Source: Aphis gossypii
Lineage: Eukaryota > Arthropoda > Insecta > Hemiptera > Aphididae
Length of the DNA: 64,000 nt
Assembly (NCBI RefSeq): GCF_020184175.1
Contig: NC_065533.1
Coordinates: 13,662,695 to 13,726,694 of the forward strand
Direction of reading: 5' to 3'
A program made the translations under genes and the position numbers. Below are positions 1 through 14,200 of the stretch, one piece after another (position 1 is the stretch's first letter; each line of letters opens with the position of its first letter). Under the pieces are notes generated by a model. That model was not told the DNA's origin, made no database searches, and worked only from the letters and a program-made list of their open reading frames with translations.

Positions 1-3000
1 AATGATTGAATAAAGTTATATTGAAAAAATACTTTTTATATGACGTACAATGTACATATTATACTTAATATAACTGAAGTCGTGAGTCATAAAGTATAAC
101 TCAAAAATTATTTCACGAAAGAATATAAAATAAATAACGAAAAAATTAACGTTTAAGATGATTGTGAATCGAAATGATACCAAAACAGATTTTTACAACA
201 TAAACAGTATACATAATTACCTATACCAAAATATGAATTATTATAAATATCATCTGTGGCTTGCGTGTGTGTTCTTTCCTCTTTATTAAAATAAGTAAAA
301 CAAAAAAAAAAAAAAAAAATTGAAAATTACCACTCCAACAGGGGCTTAGATTTTAGAAAATCCTGTAAATAATTTATAAATTTGTAACCAATTGAGATAC
401 ACCACAAAACTCTAAAAATATATTGTATAATGTTTTTTCCGAAGTGTTGTTTGTAGACAATTACTTATCTATATAATATTAATGCGAGTACAATATGTTC
501 TAATGTTATTAGTTTAGCACTCGTGCTGATTGCACCATCACTGTATAGATTGTATGGTATAAAAACAAAAAAGGTAAGAAAGCGAGTACCGCTCTGCTGT
601 ACATTATTAGGTGTCGAGTGGGTCACTATTTTGGATGTGTTAAGTTTCAACTCAATGACACATAATTTATTGTAAACGAAAAACTATTTTCAGCGGATAT
701 GGTCCATCAGCCTATACACTAATAACTAATAAGTTTATTTCGTCAAATGTTTTTTGATTAAATCGTTTATTTTTATTTAATAGTACAGTGGTATATTTAG
801 TATTAGTAAATTATTTATTGTTTATTATTATAATATTATTTATAGTGGTTAATATAATAATATATATTTATATCATATATATTATCAACTTACTTATGAA
901 TATCATCTTTCCATAAACACTGTAAAGAAGTAAAAATATATTCATAGTAATAGAAAATAATATCTTAAAGTAATCAAAAATATCATTAGGTATAGTTAAT
1001 TTAATAATAATATAATAAACATAAAAGTTTCAAGTTTCCAAAAATAATGTTTTGAAATTATAACAAAATAATAATTATTTATTAACATTATTAGTTATTA
1101 TCGTTTAAATAAATAGTTTAGTCAAAATTTGAACTTAAAATATCTATAAAAAATAATTTTTATTACATAATATTTATTAGATTTTATGGTGTATACAGTA
1201 TTAATTACTTATGAGGAATCTTGTAATAAATTTTCAAAATTTAAATATAAAAAAAAAGTTTTTATGAATTTAAAACTAGGTACAAAATAGAGGTATCTAG
1301 CAAGTTTTTGCGATTTTGACAAATTTCTTCAAAGTTTAACTTCAAATGCATATAAAAAAAGTATGTGTAGGTATGCATTTTTAATATTTTTATACAAATA
1401 CAAAAAAAAAGTAATCTTGTTTTAAATTTGTAAGATTTTTAATCTAGTGAATAGTTTTTTTTTTTTTATCAATAATTATAGAAAAAAAATTATAAGAACT
1501 TGAAAATTTAATAGCACAAATAAGTTAAAATATTTTGAAAAGGTTATTGTAAATAAAAAAAAAAAAACAATAACGTAAACATGTGGTGAAAGTTTCAAGT
1601 ATTAATCATTATTCGTTTTCGAGCTACATCAAAAAATCAAAATCCCTGTTTTTCTTTAATCTTTTTTGTTTTTCCCGATTATAAGTTAACTCTTAAGAAT
1701 ATTTTACCTTTTGCCCTCCTTTCCAAAATATTCGATTAGATTTAATTTTCTACCAAAAACCATTGCCCATTTTTGAAAATTAAATCATTCTTACTGCCCC
1801 AAAAAGTGTTTACAGACACAAAAAAGAACATAAATTATTATTGTAAAACCAATATAATATTCATCGCTCTTCTCAGAATCTAAATTAAATAAAAAATATT
1901 CTACTCTAAAATATATGTAAAAGTATTAAAATGTTAGTATACATTGTACTTATATCAAAACGTGGAATAGAAAACCGTTTGTTTATCTAATAAAGATATA
2001 TTATATTTACCCATAAATCCGTTCCCTATTAATAACTAATAATATTACAAGAATTTAATGTACGACTTACGAAGTCACTGGAACAGCATGTGTTTGAGTA
2101 TCGTAAACAATTTCATTCTAAAAAAGCATGTTTTCAGTCAGTTGTCGGGTTTAGAACGTCATAATAATAATACTCGACGGAAATTTTATATTATTTGTAA
2201 TAAACTGTAATAATATTATATTATCTACTCCGCAAGCCACTCGTATCATTTTTGTTAGCTTTACAAGTGATGACGAACGGTGTACAATTCAACAATCTAC
2301 CTGAGTATGGTAGTTTGGTTGGTTTATTGAGAGAAGCGGAGGAAAGTCAACAAATTTAAAATATCTTTGATGGACAGCAGAATAAGAGTGTTTTTATATG
2401 CTTGCTGTAAGTGGCAAACAATAGTATGTATTTTATAATAGCCGATAAAATATTTTTTATTAATGCATAATTTCTGAATATTAGATCCTTAGAAGAGAAC
2501 GATAAATGCGTTTTTTAGGAGTATTAATCATTTGAACAACTTGTTACATTTTCATTCAAATAATTGTCGCTAGATATTAATCAAAGTTATACATGTCGAA
2601 AACGAATTATAAATATTATATTCAACATACAAAAACCTGTATGTAATGGAATAGTGGTTTATTTTCTGGGTTCACGGAATTCAGAAAATATATAATTTTA
2701 TTGATCTAGAAAAAGTCCTAGACGACACATCAACTCAAGAACCGAAGAAAAGTTATAGGTAAAACAATATTATGTAGGTACCTCCTGCGTAACTTGCATA
2801 CATAGCTTAAAAAATTCAAACAAGACGAGGCTCATTAAAAACGATAATATTTATAAACGCATATATAATTCCACTGTTGCTGGAAGTGTGCAAAATCTTC
2901 TACCCTCCCGCGGTAAACTTTGAAAGCAATTTTTTCATCCTCCGACGATAAAAAAAACTCCCGATAACGCCACTAATAATACGCCCGACCGGAGTACTAT

Positions 3001-3520
3001 GGACCGAACGGGACACGCGCCGACGTCGTTCGACGGATGTATTGAACAATAATAATAATATTATAGTACAATACTATCGTTTGCAATAATATATCGTAAT
3101 ATTGTATAACATTATGCACATCAAAACGTTTAAGATTAACATACCGTCGTAACGCCTGCCGGAAGATTTAGTCGCGTATGCATTGTATTGGGGAGTGCGT
3201 TGTTCGGGTGCAGTATAATATACGTATATATATTTTGTCATGTTTAATGCGCCGACTCCACCCTCATATTTATATAGTATCGGCAGTCCCGTATATGATT
3301 TGCATCGGGAATTTAGTTTGCCGAACGCGTGTACATTATTCATACGAAATATTTCAAACGTCAGTTGTCCGGGTCGTTCATCGATACGTTGCTCAGCCCG
3401 CTTCGAGCGCTATAAAAATACATATAATATTTAGTTTTGTTTTTTTTCGAGATGTCTTTATGTACAACGATACGAATAATATAATATATAATATGTACAT
3501 GACGTGTACAGCAATGAGTT
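1..3520. other. AT-rich non-coding DNA
   Basis: Apart from dispersed repeat copy A, I see only AT-rich sequence with poly-A/T runs (for example near 300-320 and 1445-1470). A modest GC rise at about 2880-3060 and 3130-3420 holds short open frames without recognisable content. Confidence 0.6.
520..720. repeat. Dispersed repeat, copy A
   Basis: The stretch with GTACCGCTCTGCTGTACA, then GTGTCGAGTGGGTCAC, ACTCAATGACA and CGAAAAACTATTTTCAGCGG is matched by a second diverged copy near 13.2 kb in the same order and spacing. I associate this sequence with a high-copy aphid repeat from general familiarity. Its class is unknown to me. Confidence 0.6.
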
Positions 3521-3528
3521 ATGTGCAT

Positions 3529-3768
3529 CAAGGTCGTAACCGGAAAAATTTCGGGGGGAGGAATCCAACACTTTTTCAAATATTAATATATAGATACTGA
3601 AAGCTTGTCATTTTTACGTTGAAAATATCAAATTTGATAATTATCGTTACTTAAAACATAAGTCATCGATAAAATATTCAATTTACATAATAGTTAACTA
3701 TTCAATAATAAACAAACATTTCTACTTTAAAATACCCCTAGTTGGATCCTCCCTCAGTTACGGCCTTG
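3529..3768. mobile_element. 240-bp hAT-like MITE with 8-bp target duplication
   Basis: The left end CAAGGTCGTAACCGG and the right end (reverse complement CAAGGCCGTAACTGA) form imperfect terminal inverted repeats. Just inside both ends are G-rich runs with GGATCCAAC or GGAATCCAAC. The flanks are ATGTGCAT (3521-3528) and ATGTGCAG (3769-3776), a 7/8 match consistent with the 8-bp duplication made by hAT transposases. There is no coding capacity. Confidence 0.75.
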
Positions 3769-3776
3769 ATGTGCAG

Positions 3777-6700
3777 TGTTGAGAGATCGATCTAAACAAC
3801 AACTATTGTCCTTATATACATATTTTAGTTTAAATCACCCTCTCAGTAAAAGTTTTATATTAATTTCTCTCGGCTAATATCAACTTTTTTTTTTTCATGA
3901 AATTTCTCCATCAGAAGACGTTTTCCTATCATTACGTGTAAGCCGATTTCCTATTATGTACTTGGTAGTTACTAAAACGTCACTTAAGAACTTTTGGACT
4001 TTTTTTCGGATTAGCGTAAATGCATCAATACCGAAAAATGGATTAAAAACTGTAAAATCACAGTTATTTCGTCAATTTATCAAGTTCAATTTTTTCATTT
4101 ATTCCAAATTACATTTTACACAAACTTAAATACCTAGTTCAAAATTTACTTTTTAGAATTTTGGTTCAGTACATTAACCACAATATCTGCTAAACAGTTA
4201 AATAATAAAAAAATAGATGCACTTATTTAATGAAATAAATACATCCAAAACTAAATCATCCAAACACGTTGTGAGTCAAACGTGTACGTTTGATAATATT
4301 AGTGATGGACGATATTGATAGGATCTGCACGTCATGTTTAATAATAAATATTAATATGAATGTCATCAGAACCCGTGTTACACTACGGCATATTAAAAAT
4401 TAAGTATAATCTAATTGTAAAAGATACTGTTCGCCGTTTGGCCGTTGTTACAGCATCACCCTATTACAGACTGCGAGTTCGGATTAATAGCGTTAGCCGT
4501 TAGATTAAGTTAGGCTATAAGGCTAAAAATAAATCTTATTATTTTGCTGTACCTTATTGTATTCAATTTTCGGGTCATAGCAATAAAAATTAAAAATTTT
4601 ATGATCACAAAAATCTCGTTTAGCCAAAAACATTTTTATTACTATGGAATTATACAAGTTAATGTAAAAGCTATTGTCTAGAAATACTGCAATATAAGGC
4701 GTATATAAGATAATAAAACGAATAATATAAATGGCCAGCACTAAAGCCAATAAAAATAAAAACGTGAAAATCTACGAAATCTAAAATTTGGCAAAAACGC
4801 CCTAAAAAATTGTCATAAAACGAATATTATGAACATAGAAGAGACGTTAAATCGTAAACGAATGATGTAAAAAAAAAACAACAATAACAAATTAAAACGA
4901 TATAATAATTATTATCTATTTAAATAGAATCTATGAACACTCATATTATTATTATAATTAGTATTTCGGCTAGGTCTAAGACTATGTTAGAATTGCATGG
5001 GATTTGTAAAAAAATGCAAAATTCATTACTTTAATTCAACTACTCGACTATAATGAATATGTGTGATTACAATAATAATAATATACACGAACCCTTTATA
5101 TACTGCTTTCAAACTGCCTATACAAAACGCCTTGTCAACGCTCGAAAATGACTGATACATTATCATAATTACATATTTACATATTTACATAACAATATAT
5201 CGTATACAATGGTTCTCAGTCAATAGTTAATGTACTCAAATTATAATACATATTATATACATAGAATTTTTGCATTGTCACGTTTGCATTAATCCTTTTT
5301 CAAATTTTCTGCATCATTAAAAAAAAAAAAAAAAAAATTTACGATTCAAAGCAGACGTTTCATCGGCTTATCGTTTCAAAATAATTTTCTCAGTCGTGAA
5401 TACATAACAAACTCGCTAGCCGCTATTGGTAGCTTGATATGAAAATTGAGTAATTTTAATTTGATTAGTTTAAAAAACTAAATTTAATATCATGTGAAAA
5501 ACTTTAATAATAAATCGTCATTTATCTTACGAATTATATGTATATCAGAAAAATTACTTTTATTACAACTTGGATACTTCGCCCACTGTTTAAAAAAATA
5601 AATAAAAACAACAATGACTAAAACATATAAGTATTGTAAACTGTAAAGCAATCATCAATCACCCATTACTCTTAATAATTATTGTTTCCACTAAGGTATT
5701 CAAACTCGCCCAAGTCTATCGCTCCCCCGCAATTGGCCAACTACGGACATGATATTATTATTCCGCGTGGATCACAACTCGATATTATCCTTACTTTTAA
5801 ATCTCTAATACTCTGTTGAAAATCACATCACATAGTGTGTAATCAGAAATAATAGGATTCGGCTACTGAACAGAAATAGAGTAATCGATCACAATTAGTT
5901 GGAACAAATTGGAAAATCGCATTATGTCATATACTTAAAATATATACGTTCAAACATTTATAATTTGATTTGACTACCCTACACGATTTTAGGTCATCCG
6001 CCCGCGACTAGGAGATAATTGTTACAAACTGCAGTTAACCCAGGACCATAATATCGCTATAGTCTACCTACATACTACTTATTGTGGTATAAAAGTTAAC
6101 CTTCTACAGTGTAAAATATCTGATAAGACCATAATATATTATTATATTCTGACGTCAAACTAAATATAATTATTTATAGTTTCGCTTAGACAAATTTATA
6201 AGTACATTTTTAAGAATCAAAATAATATGTTTTATATAATATTCATGGTTATAAATTACGACTTGACATACTACACTATAACAGGATAAAAATCATTGAA
6301 ATACGTCATACAGTTGAAACTGAAATAAAAAACATATAACACGTCGTGTGCACTGCAGTGTAATTATTTTATTTTACAATCACAAATATACCGACAAATG
6401 TTCAATACCGCACTATACCAGTTTTGTTTGATTTTAGAAATGTATAATTAATGCATTGTATTTCTATCATAACCCTCACCCACCCCTTTCGAAAGCTTAT
6501 ACTCACAGTATATATGGACTACATTTAGTGATTAATGATTAGTAATCAGTAATCACTGATTACCTACCTATATATATGTATATAAACACTTCAACCATCG
6601 AAACCCAATTCACTGTTATTGAAATTATCATTAACCCAGAGGTCAGGACATTCATTTTACTTGACGGGTTGGTAAATTTTATTTTTAATCGACATTATTA

Positions 6701-9700
6701 GTACCTTCGGCAATCAATAAATGATTCAGAGAGATAAACCACAAATACTTCCTCGCGGAATTACGCAATAGTGCTCGCCCACTACACCGGGAAAAATGTA
6801 TAGTTTTTTTTTTTATGGATAAAGTTTTGTTTTTAATTTATATTTATTTTTTAACGACCGGGATAAGCGGGGTGAATCATCTTCATTTTTTTTTTTACAT
6901 TTTTAATGAACTAATATTGACAAAAACTTATTTGTTCAGAAATGTTTTAAACGAGGAATACAGTAAGACATCCAATGGACAACTTTTCTACCTCTGCGTG
7001 TCGAAATGTTATCAAAGTTTAAAGAAGGTTACAGCGATGAAATAACAATTTAAAAAAATCTATAATACTTACTAAGTATAATACAATAAGTACTTTTTTC
7101 GATAATGTAGGTACCTACTTAGGTGTGTAAAAGAAATTATAACTATACTTTATATTATATTTGACTGTACTCTGCTCCTCCCGAGGTTCAATAAGTATTT
7201 TACTTAGAAACTAAATTCTATTATACAGTCAACGATTAGGTATGATATTTTATTAAAATGATGATGAAATATAATTACGTTGAATTGTTTTGATAGGACC
7301 AGGACTGGCTCAAAGGATAAGCAACATAGGCCCACGCTTAGGGTGGCATTTTCAGAAGCGGAATTTGACATTTTTCCATTATAGATAAAAAAAAATAGGT
7401 ATTTGATGTAGTATTTATAATATGTAAGGGACGGTAAAACTCAAGTTTGCCGAGGTGTGTTTAAACACTTGAGCCGGGTCTGGATGGGGCCGAGTGCGTA
7501 TACAATATATTTAATGTTACTTTTTTAAATTATTTTATAGACCAAATAGAATAGTTGTCAGTCACTAGAAAAATGCTCTTATTTAATACAAATTGTACCT
7601 TTTATTATATTTATAAATCACAAGGATCATTAATTCGTGTTGGATTTAAATTTATACGATTTTGGATATGAGAAGCAGAGAGTGTAACTAACGGTTTTTT
7701 TTTTTGTTTATCTTAGTAGTAAAACATTTTTTTTAATATCTCTTATTTTTTTCCATAAATAAAATAAATAATCTTCCAGTTAAAAATGTTTTGTATAATT
7801 AATTAAAAGAAAACAAACATACAGCTATTTCTATAACAATAAATATTATTAATTCTCGACTCGAATAGAATGATATTTTTCTAAATTATTTACATTCATG
7901 TGTTCTTGTGCTTATATGGTCTGAAAAATAATAAAAACATCAACATAAAATATAATCTATCTATTTTAAATTACAATAGTCAGTCTTTCAAGAGAGTATT
8001 TTATCTTTATTTGTGTATACAATAAATGAGTATATATTATGTCAGTGCACTACCTATATAGGTAGTTTTAATTATTAGTTATGTCTATAATATATTAAAT
8101 TTTATTTTGTAACAAACGATACGTTGCTTAACAATCATACGATCGATTAACATATAAATTATATAAACTACAAGAATGGAAAATAATTATCGTAATTATA
8201 ATATTATATGAAGAACTCAATACCAATATTGGATATTCGATTAATGCAAATAGCTTTAAAATGGTAATACGCACCCATCATATATATTTTGTAACTGCTT
8301 ATTATATTATGTCCATCTGTGTGTACTTATATAATGTTATATGTTAGTAAGATTCGTCTGTTTTTTTTTTTTTGCAATTTATTACATAGCATGTATTGTT
8401 TATTTGTAGGTATTGTAATAAAGTTTCGTATACGTCAGCCGTGAACTTTTATAATACATAATTTTTTAGAAAAATTCTGAAAGACAAAAACTGTCAGTCA
8501 TCAGACGTCATGTCGGTATGAACTGTTCAGGGGGGAAAAAAACAATATATTTTATAGTTTATTGTGTTTATACGTCATCTGCAAAGGAGAGCCCACGCAA
8601 ACGTTTCAATGTTTTGAAGGCGACAGCAGTGATGTAGGTATGCTCCCGACACGATTCTTTGAACGATATACCGACTGTAATCTCAAATGACAATTATCCA
8701 TTACGCGGCCAATGAAATCAATGTTTTTGAAAGTGGAAACGTATATTATTAATATATATATATTAATATTATTGTACGTTATTGTGCGAAAAGGATAACT
8801 ATTATTTAGGGATTATGGAAGTGTTCATAATTTTTACAAATATAATAATAATATGATGTACCTATATAATAGGTACGAGTGCTTCGAATAGGTGCCGGAT
8901 TCAAAGCATAAAATTATTATTATATAACAATTTTACTAGAAACTGTTATGTATTCTATTTTAAAATCAACCTGTAGAAATTTTAACGGTTTTATAGATTT
9001 AGATTTCAGTTGGCTGAAATAAAACAATCTCAAGATTTCTACAATTTTGGTACTTCGTCGTAGGTGCCTTTAATAAGGTTTAATTTATTTCCAACATTAA
9101 AATTTAATATCTCAGAAAAATATGCATTTTTAATTCTATATCCCTTTTATATAAAAACAAAAAATAATCCATAAGAACAGATGACTCTACCAACAACAAT
9201 AATATCGATTCCTACAAATTCGATTTCGGTTGTGCATACTACACCTGGTAATTTTGTCGTTAGACTTGAGTTCCTGAACGCATTATAACTATTACTAAGG
9301 AATTTAGACATTCTGCAGTAGCTATACAGTTTAATTTACAACATAACAACATAGCTGTGGATTAGTTCGCCGTTATTCGTCAGTCGACGTGACTTGATTG
9401 AGTTCCTAACTAACACAAATGTATAAAATGCCACTACCCACCTCCACACCTCTATAGGTATATTACAGGAAATTATATGCGTATTATAATGTCATCGATA
9501 GTGATAATATGTTGAAACAACTATATGACGTATATTGTGTATTTATTTACGACTGGACATTTTAAAACAAAGCAACTGCTGGTTATGGTAAGTTTAAATA
9601 ACGATTTCGTATGGTATGGATAATTTACTGAATACATTATTATTATTATTATTATTATTTACAAGGTTAGAAGTAATCGCAGTAATTTAACTTTAATTCT

Positions 9701-10129
9701 AAAAATTAAAGTAAGAAAAGTACATATCATGAATTTTATACGCAACATTTCTTTATATTTATTTGATTTTTAGTAACTCGAAGGAAAAAAATACAAATTG
9801 CATTACGCAAAAGTGCAATCTCGCCCGTTCTAATTCTTTCACGAATCCAAACCTTTTTTTTTATATAATCATTATAATTGAACTACGTTAAGGAACTTAA
9901 ATTGTATCAAAACTGTACTACAAATTTGCAACAGTGTAAAGATGCGAAGTTGGCCACACACGGTTAACATTTTTCAAACTAACTGCAAACAAGTTTAATT
10001 TTTATGATTTTCAATTTTCAACTTTTTCGATTAAACTACTAAATCAGGAAATACATTATCTGTATATGTAGATTTGAATTAATAACACACTTTCACCGCC
10101 CATCTAATAATATCATCTATAACCCTCGG
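3777..10129. other. AT-rich gene desert
   Basis: No recognisable exon, RNA gene or long frame. Contents seen are the small element at 7300-7490, a nested palindrome of TGATTA/TAATCA units at 6526-6562 and a TTA microsatellite at 9636-9660. Confidence 0.6.
7300..7490. mobile_element. Short non-autonomous DNA element with imperfect inverted ends
   Basis: CCAGGACTGGCTCAA near 7303 and, on the opposite strand at about 7463-7477, CCAGACCCGGCTCAA form inverted ends around 190 bp of non-coding DNA. I could not define a clean target-site duplication, so the boundaries are approximate. Confidence 0.45.
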
Positions 10130-11260
10130 ATTTATTATATCGCAGCGATGATACGTCTTTGGGCTGAAATTTGAAATTTCATCAATAGTTTTTTCAAATA
10201 TGCGCGCACGTCGCCGGACGGGTTTCGATGATTGTTTTTTCGGGTTTCCGTCGCCGCGGTACAAAAAAAAATAAAAATAAAAATAAAAAACAATAATACA
10301 ACGCAATACACAATAATATTATCATATATACACACATAAACAGCGGCAGTTGTCACCGTTGCGGTCTTTTCATTAGTCATTATTTGCACTTTTCGCGCAG
10401 CGCGCATCACGTATCATACACAATAATAATAATATCGTCGCCGCCGCCGCGTCCCTATATAATAATGTCTCGCTCGACGGGCGTATATTATATATACGCG
10501 CACTCGCACACCCGTACAACTACAGCAAACGGAGGATAATAAATACACGCGAAATGTTTCTCTAAAAAGGGACCTCGGTGTGTATTTCAACGAGGCATAT
10601 ATATTGTATTAGGGGACACACGCACATTGAATATGTAAACAAGTATCTCATTTTACGGTTCGTCGTCGCCGTCGTCGTAGCATTCGTCGCCGCCGCCGCC
10701 GCCCATGTGTCTCATCGTTATATTATCGTGTGGGCCCACAATATATAATATAATACACACACACACACACCGGAGCATAATAATGTATACGTCGAAGTTC
10801 GGGCCAACTGTCACTGCGAAACTGCATCGCCCGAGATATAATAATAGCCGCCGCACCCCCCGCTTGTTTATAATATATCAAAAAAAAAAAAATCCCGTAG
10901 ACGAATTAATTCGCACTAATCACTACGGTCGTGGTCATTACACGCACGATATGATATATAATATATCATATTATTACACTGCAGTGATGATCGAACCCCA
11001 TCGCCACCGGATCGTGTTACGCTAGTGCTGCGTGTATATTATATGATATTATTATTATTATTATTGCTATACCGCGATACCAGCTTCCGGGTGTCACCGC
11101 GGTGTGTTTCTACTATCGCGTATAACCGTACACGTGATATCCGACGATCGAGCAGATGCGCAGGTGGGTTTTGGACTCGGCCGGAGGAAGATAGTCTTCC
11201 GAAGAAAAACGGATTCGATTTTTGATTCCGCCAAAATTCATATCGTTATCAACGATAAAT
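10130..11260. promoter_or_regulatory. CpG-rich island with no recognised gene
   Basis: Dense CG dinucleotides, GCC/GTC microsatellites (about 10436-10450 and 10665-10705) and an AC run (10755-10770) stand out from AT-rich flanks. Open frames occur on both strands but are built from repeats and do not resemble a protein. Possible promoter or 5' UTR of a long gene; orientation not determined. Confidence 0.35.
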
Positions 11261-14200
11261 AGCCTAGAAGCCGTTATCGGCCATCGCAATACATTACAAT
11301 ATATGATATGTACCTATATAGGTAATAATTGTCACCGCGAGCGTCACTTTGAGTAGGTTCTCAAACACGATATTTTCAATTTTTAAGATTTTTGTATCGT
11401 TGGACGATCCACCTGAGCCGATACAAACTTATTTTTTTCCAAACATAAACCATCCGTTTTTATCGTAAGTTGTTAAGCTGATTGTTCTTATTTTTCTTTA
11501 AAAATATAAATCGAAATTTAAACGATTATTTACGGGATTTCTAAACATTGTGTACTAAATAGGAATTATAACTGTAAGTATGATAATATATGGGAGCTAT
11601 AATATAATTATGATTAGAACGTGTTAGTAGTTTTTTTACTGACATTTTTTTATTATTATTAAACGTGTAGATTAGTTAATATTATTATATTGGTTAAATT
11701 GGTTAATAATACGTATTTCTTACATATCCGAAGAATTACTCAAATCAATGTTCTGTAGATGGTTGAACAAAACACCAAAACTCTTCTTATTAGAGTTGGA
11801 GTTCTAATATTATAGTTGCTCTCTGTGTAAATGTTAACTTTGGTTTTCACATGTTTTGAAATCGATTTTATGGTTTGAATTTCAACACTAATTTTATTGA
11901 GTCGATGAATTTTTTGAAAGATTTATTACCTCATGAAAAAATTAATGTTCATTTAAAGTTGAGTACATCTGCAATAATCGAAATAAATTATGAAGTAAAT
12001 TATTTAGTTTAATAGAAATCGTATAGGAATAGTGTATACGTTTCCGGTATCGCTTTTCTTCTTTCTAAAATAAAATCATACCTGCAAATACAAACCAGAA
12101 ATTCATTGTCCATCATTTAGGCTATCATACTTCTTCCAAATTATCTCTATCTTCGTCTAAACTATTTGAATCATATTCTAGTTTGAAATCTTCAAGGCAA
12201 GATTTTCTACAATTATATTTTCTTTTAACCTTAGAATAATACGATTCATTAATTTGATACTAAGACCTTATCATGTTCTGTGTTATTTTTTTTAAATATT
12301 TTATTAAGCTACTACTACGGCTCGACCTTAATATTGTACCAGTCAACTTATTTGAACTTTTTATAAACAACCCTGAGTGTTACATTTATTTGAAATATTC
12401 AATACCGGCAATACCACAAAAGTTCTACAACATAGAGCAAATTTAAACACTTTAAATTACCATTTGTATCCTTAAAAGTAAACAAAGGTTTTTTAAGTAT
12501 TGAATGAAATGTTTGTCATTCTTATTTATTCGTTACAAAAATATAATTATATTGTGTTCAAAATACTATTTTCCTTTAAATGTCGTTTTATTTTTTATTT
12601 TAAAATCCTTATTTTAATGTACAGATACATTTTTTTTTTTTAGTGAAAAATTTTAGTACTTATATATAATCATTTGTTTATTAATAATCACGAACTTTAA
12701 AAATAAATTTACAAATAATCATCTCTTAATTTTGATTTTTGAAAAATTTGCCATTACAATGATCAAACAATAAATAAATTTAAAATAAAAACTACACTAA
12801 TATTTTAAATACTGTAATGGTCCGTGGGTATAAGTAATTTTATTTTGGTCGTAAGGTGTACTACACTTCTATAACTTAATCTTAAAACATTAAATTTTAA
12901 AACGAGGAACATAGTTAATCCAATAAGTTATTAGTAAAAAAATTAACCTATTATTGGTAGTTGACATCAAACACATACGATAATTAGCATAATTGACGAG
13001 AATCGTAGCTTGTTGAGTAATTACAAAATTATATCAATAAAAAATTAATTAAAAGATCATGGCCAATGCTATAGCTTCTGTTGTGATTTTAGAGTTGAGA
13101 TATTATAAGAATATACATAAAAAGGAGGAAATTAGGTAATCACAATTAAGGTGAAAATTTATACAACTGAGGTGCAAAGCACAATATTATCGTTGTTCCT
13201 ATCTCAGTCGCGATACCAAAAGAATAAAAGATTACCACTCTGCTGTACCGTAGGTATCGAGTGAATCTTATCATTAAGAAGTCATAGATTTTCATTTACA
13301 AAAAATGATTCTAAGCAAAGACCTATTCTGTTGCCTCTATTACTGAACATATTTTATAATATATTATTATTATTATTGCTTTTATTATAATTTATTTTTA
13401 AATTATCAGCAATACAGTAGACTGAATTAATTTTTACCGAACACATTATATTTATTTTATTTTTATAATAAAAGGTATGTATTTATACCATTAATAATTA
13501 TTATTAACTGTAGAATACTTGTTTGTTGTTACCTACTTGAGTTAATACAGAGTTATTTTAACTATTTTGAGTAAAAATGTACATTTTCCCATGTAATTTT
13601 TTTTTTTTTTTTTAAGTAGGTACATAAAATCTGTAATTTGACCTCCCAAAATTATCAAATATAATCACTTTTCGATCAGAAAAGATATTAAAGATTAAAA
13701 TCAAAGAATTTTTTCTACTATAAATTGTCTACATGTACATAAAGAGTAAAAACATATACATCATTGTAAAATCAATGAATTCGTCGATCTATCCAGAATA
13801 TAAAATGAAAAATTATGGCATCATTTTTAGTGCATTAAATCTCCTATAGATGACTTTTATAAAAGCTATCTACTAAATAATTTATGATAGAAAAGAGAGG
13901 TGGTTATTCGAAAAACTTAAGTTTGAACATCTACATGACATATCCTAAAGTAATTAAAAAATATAAAGAATTTAAAAATATAGTTCTTATTTTATTTAAA
14001 CAATTTCAAAAATAAGATTTTGAATAAGTACATTATTGAAGAAGTTAAAGGGGAGTAAGCAGGCTTGGTGAATCACCATCATGTATTTCGTACAAATGAT
14101 GATAGTATTAAGTAGCATTTTTCACACTTGCATGAGAAATTACACAATATTTGGAAAATGTTACGACTTTGCCACCCCAGAAGTAACGGCGTCCAGGGTG

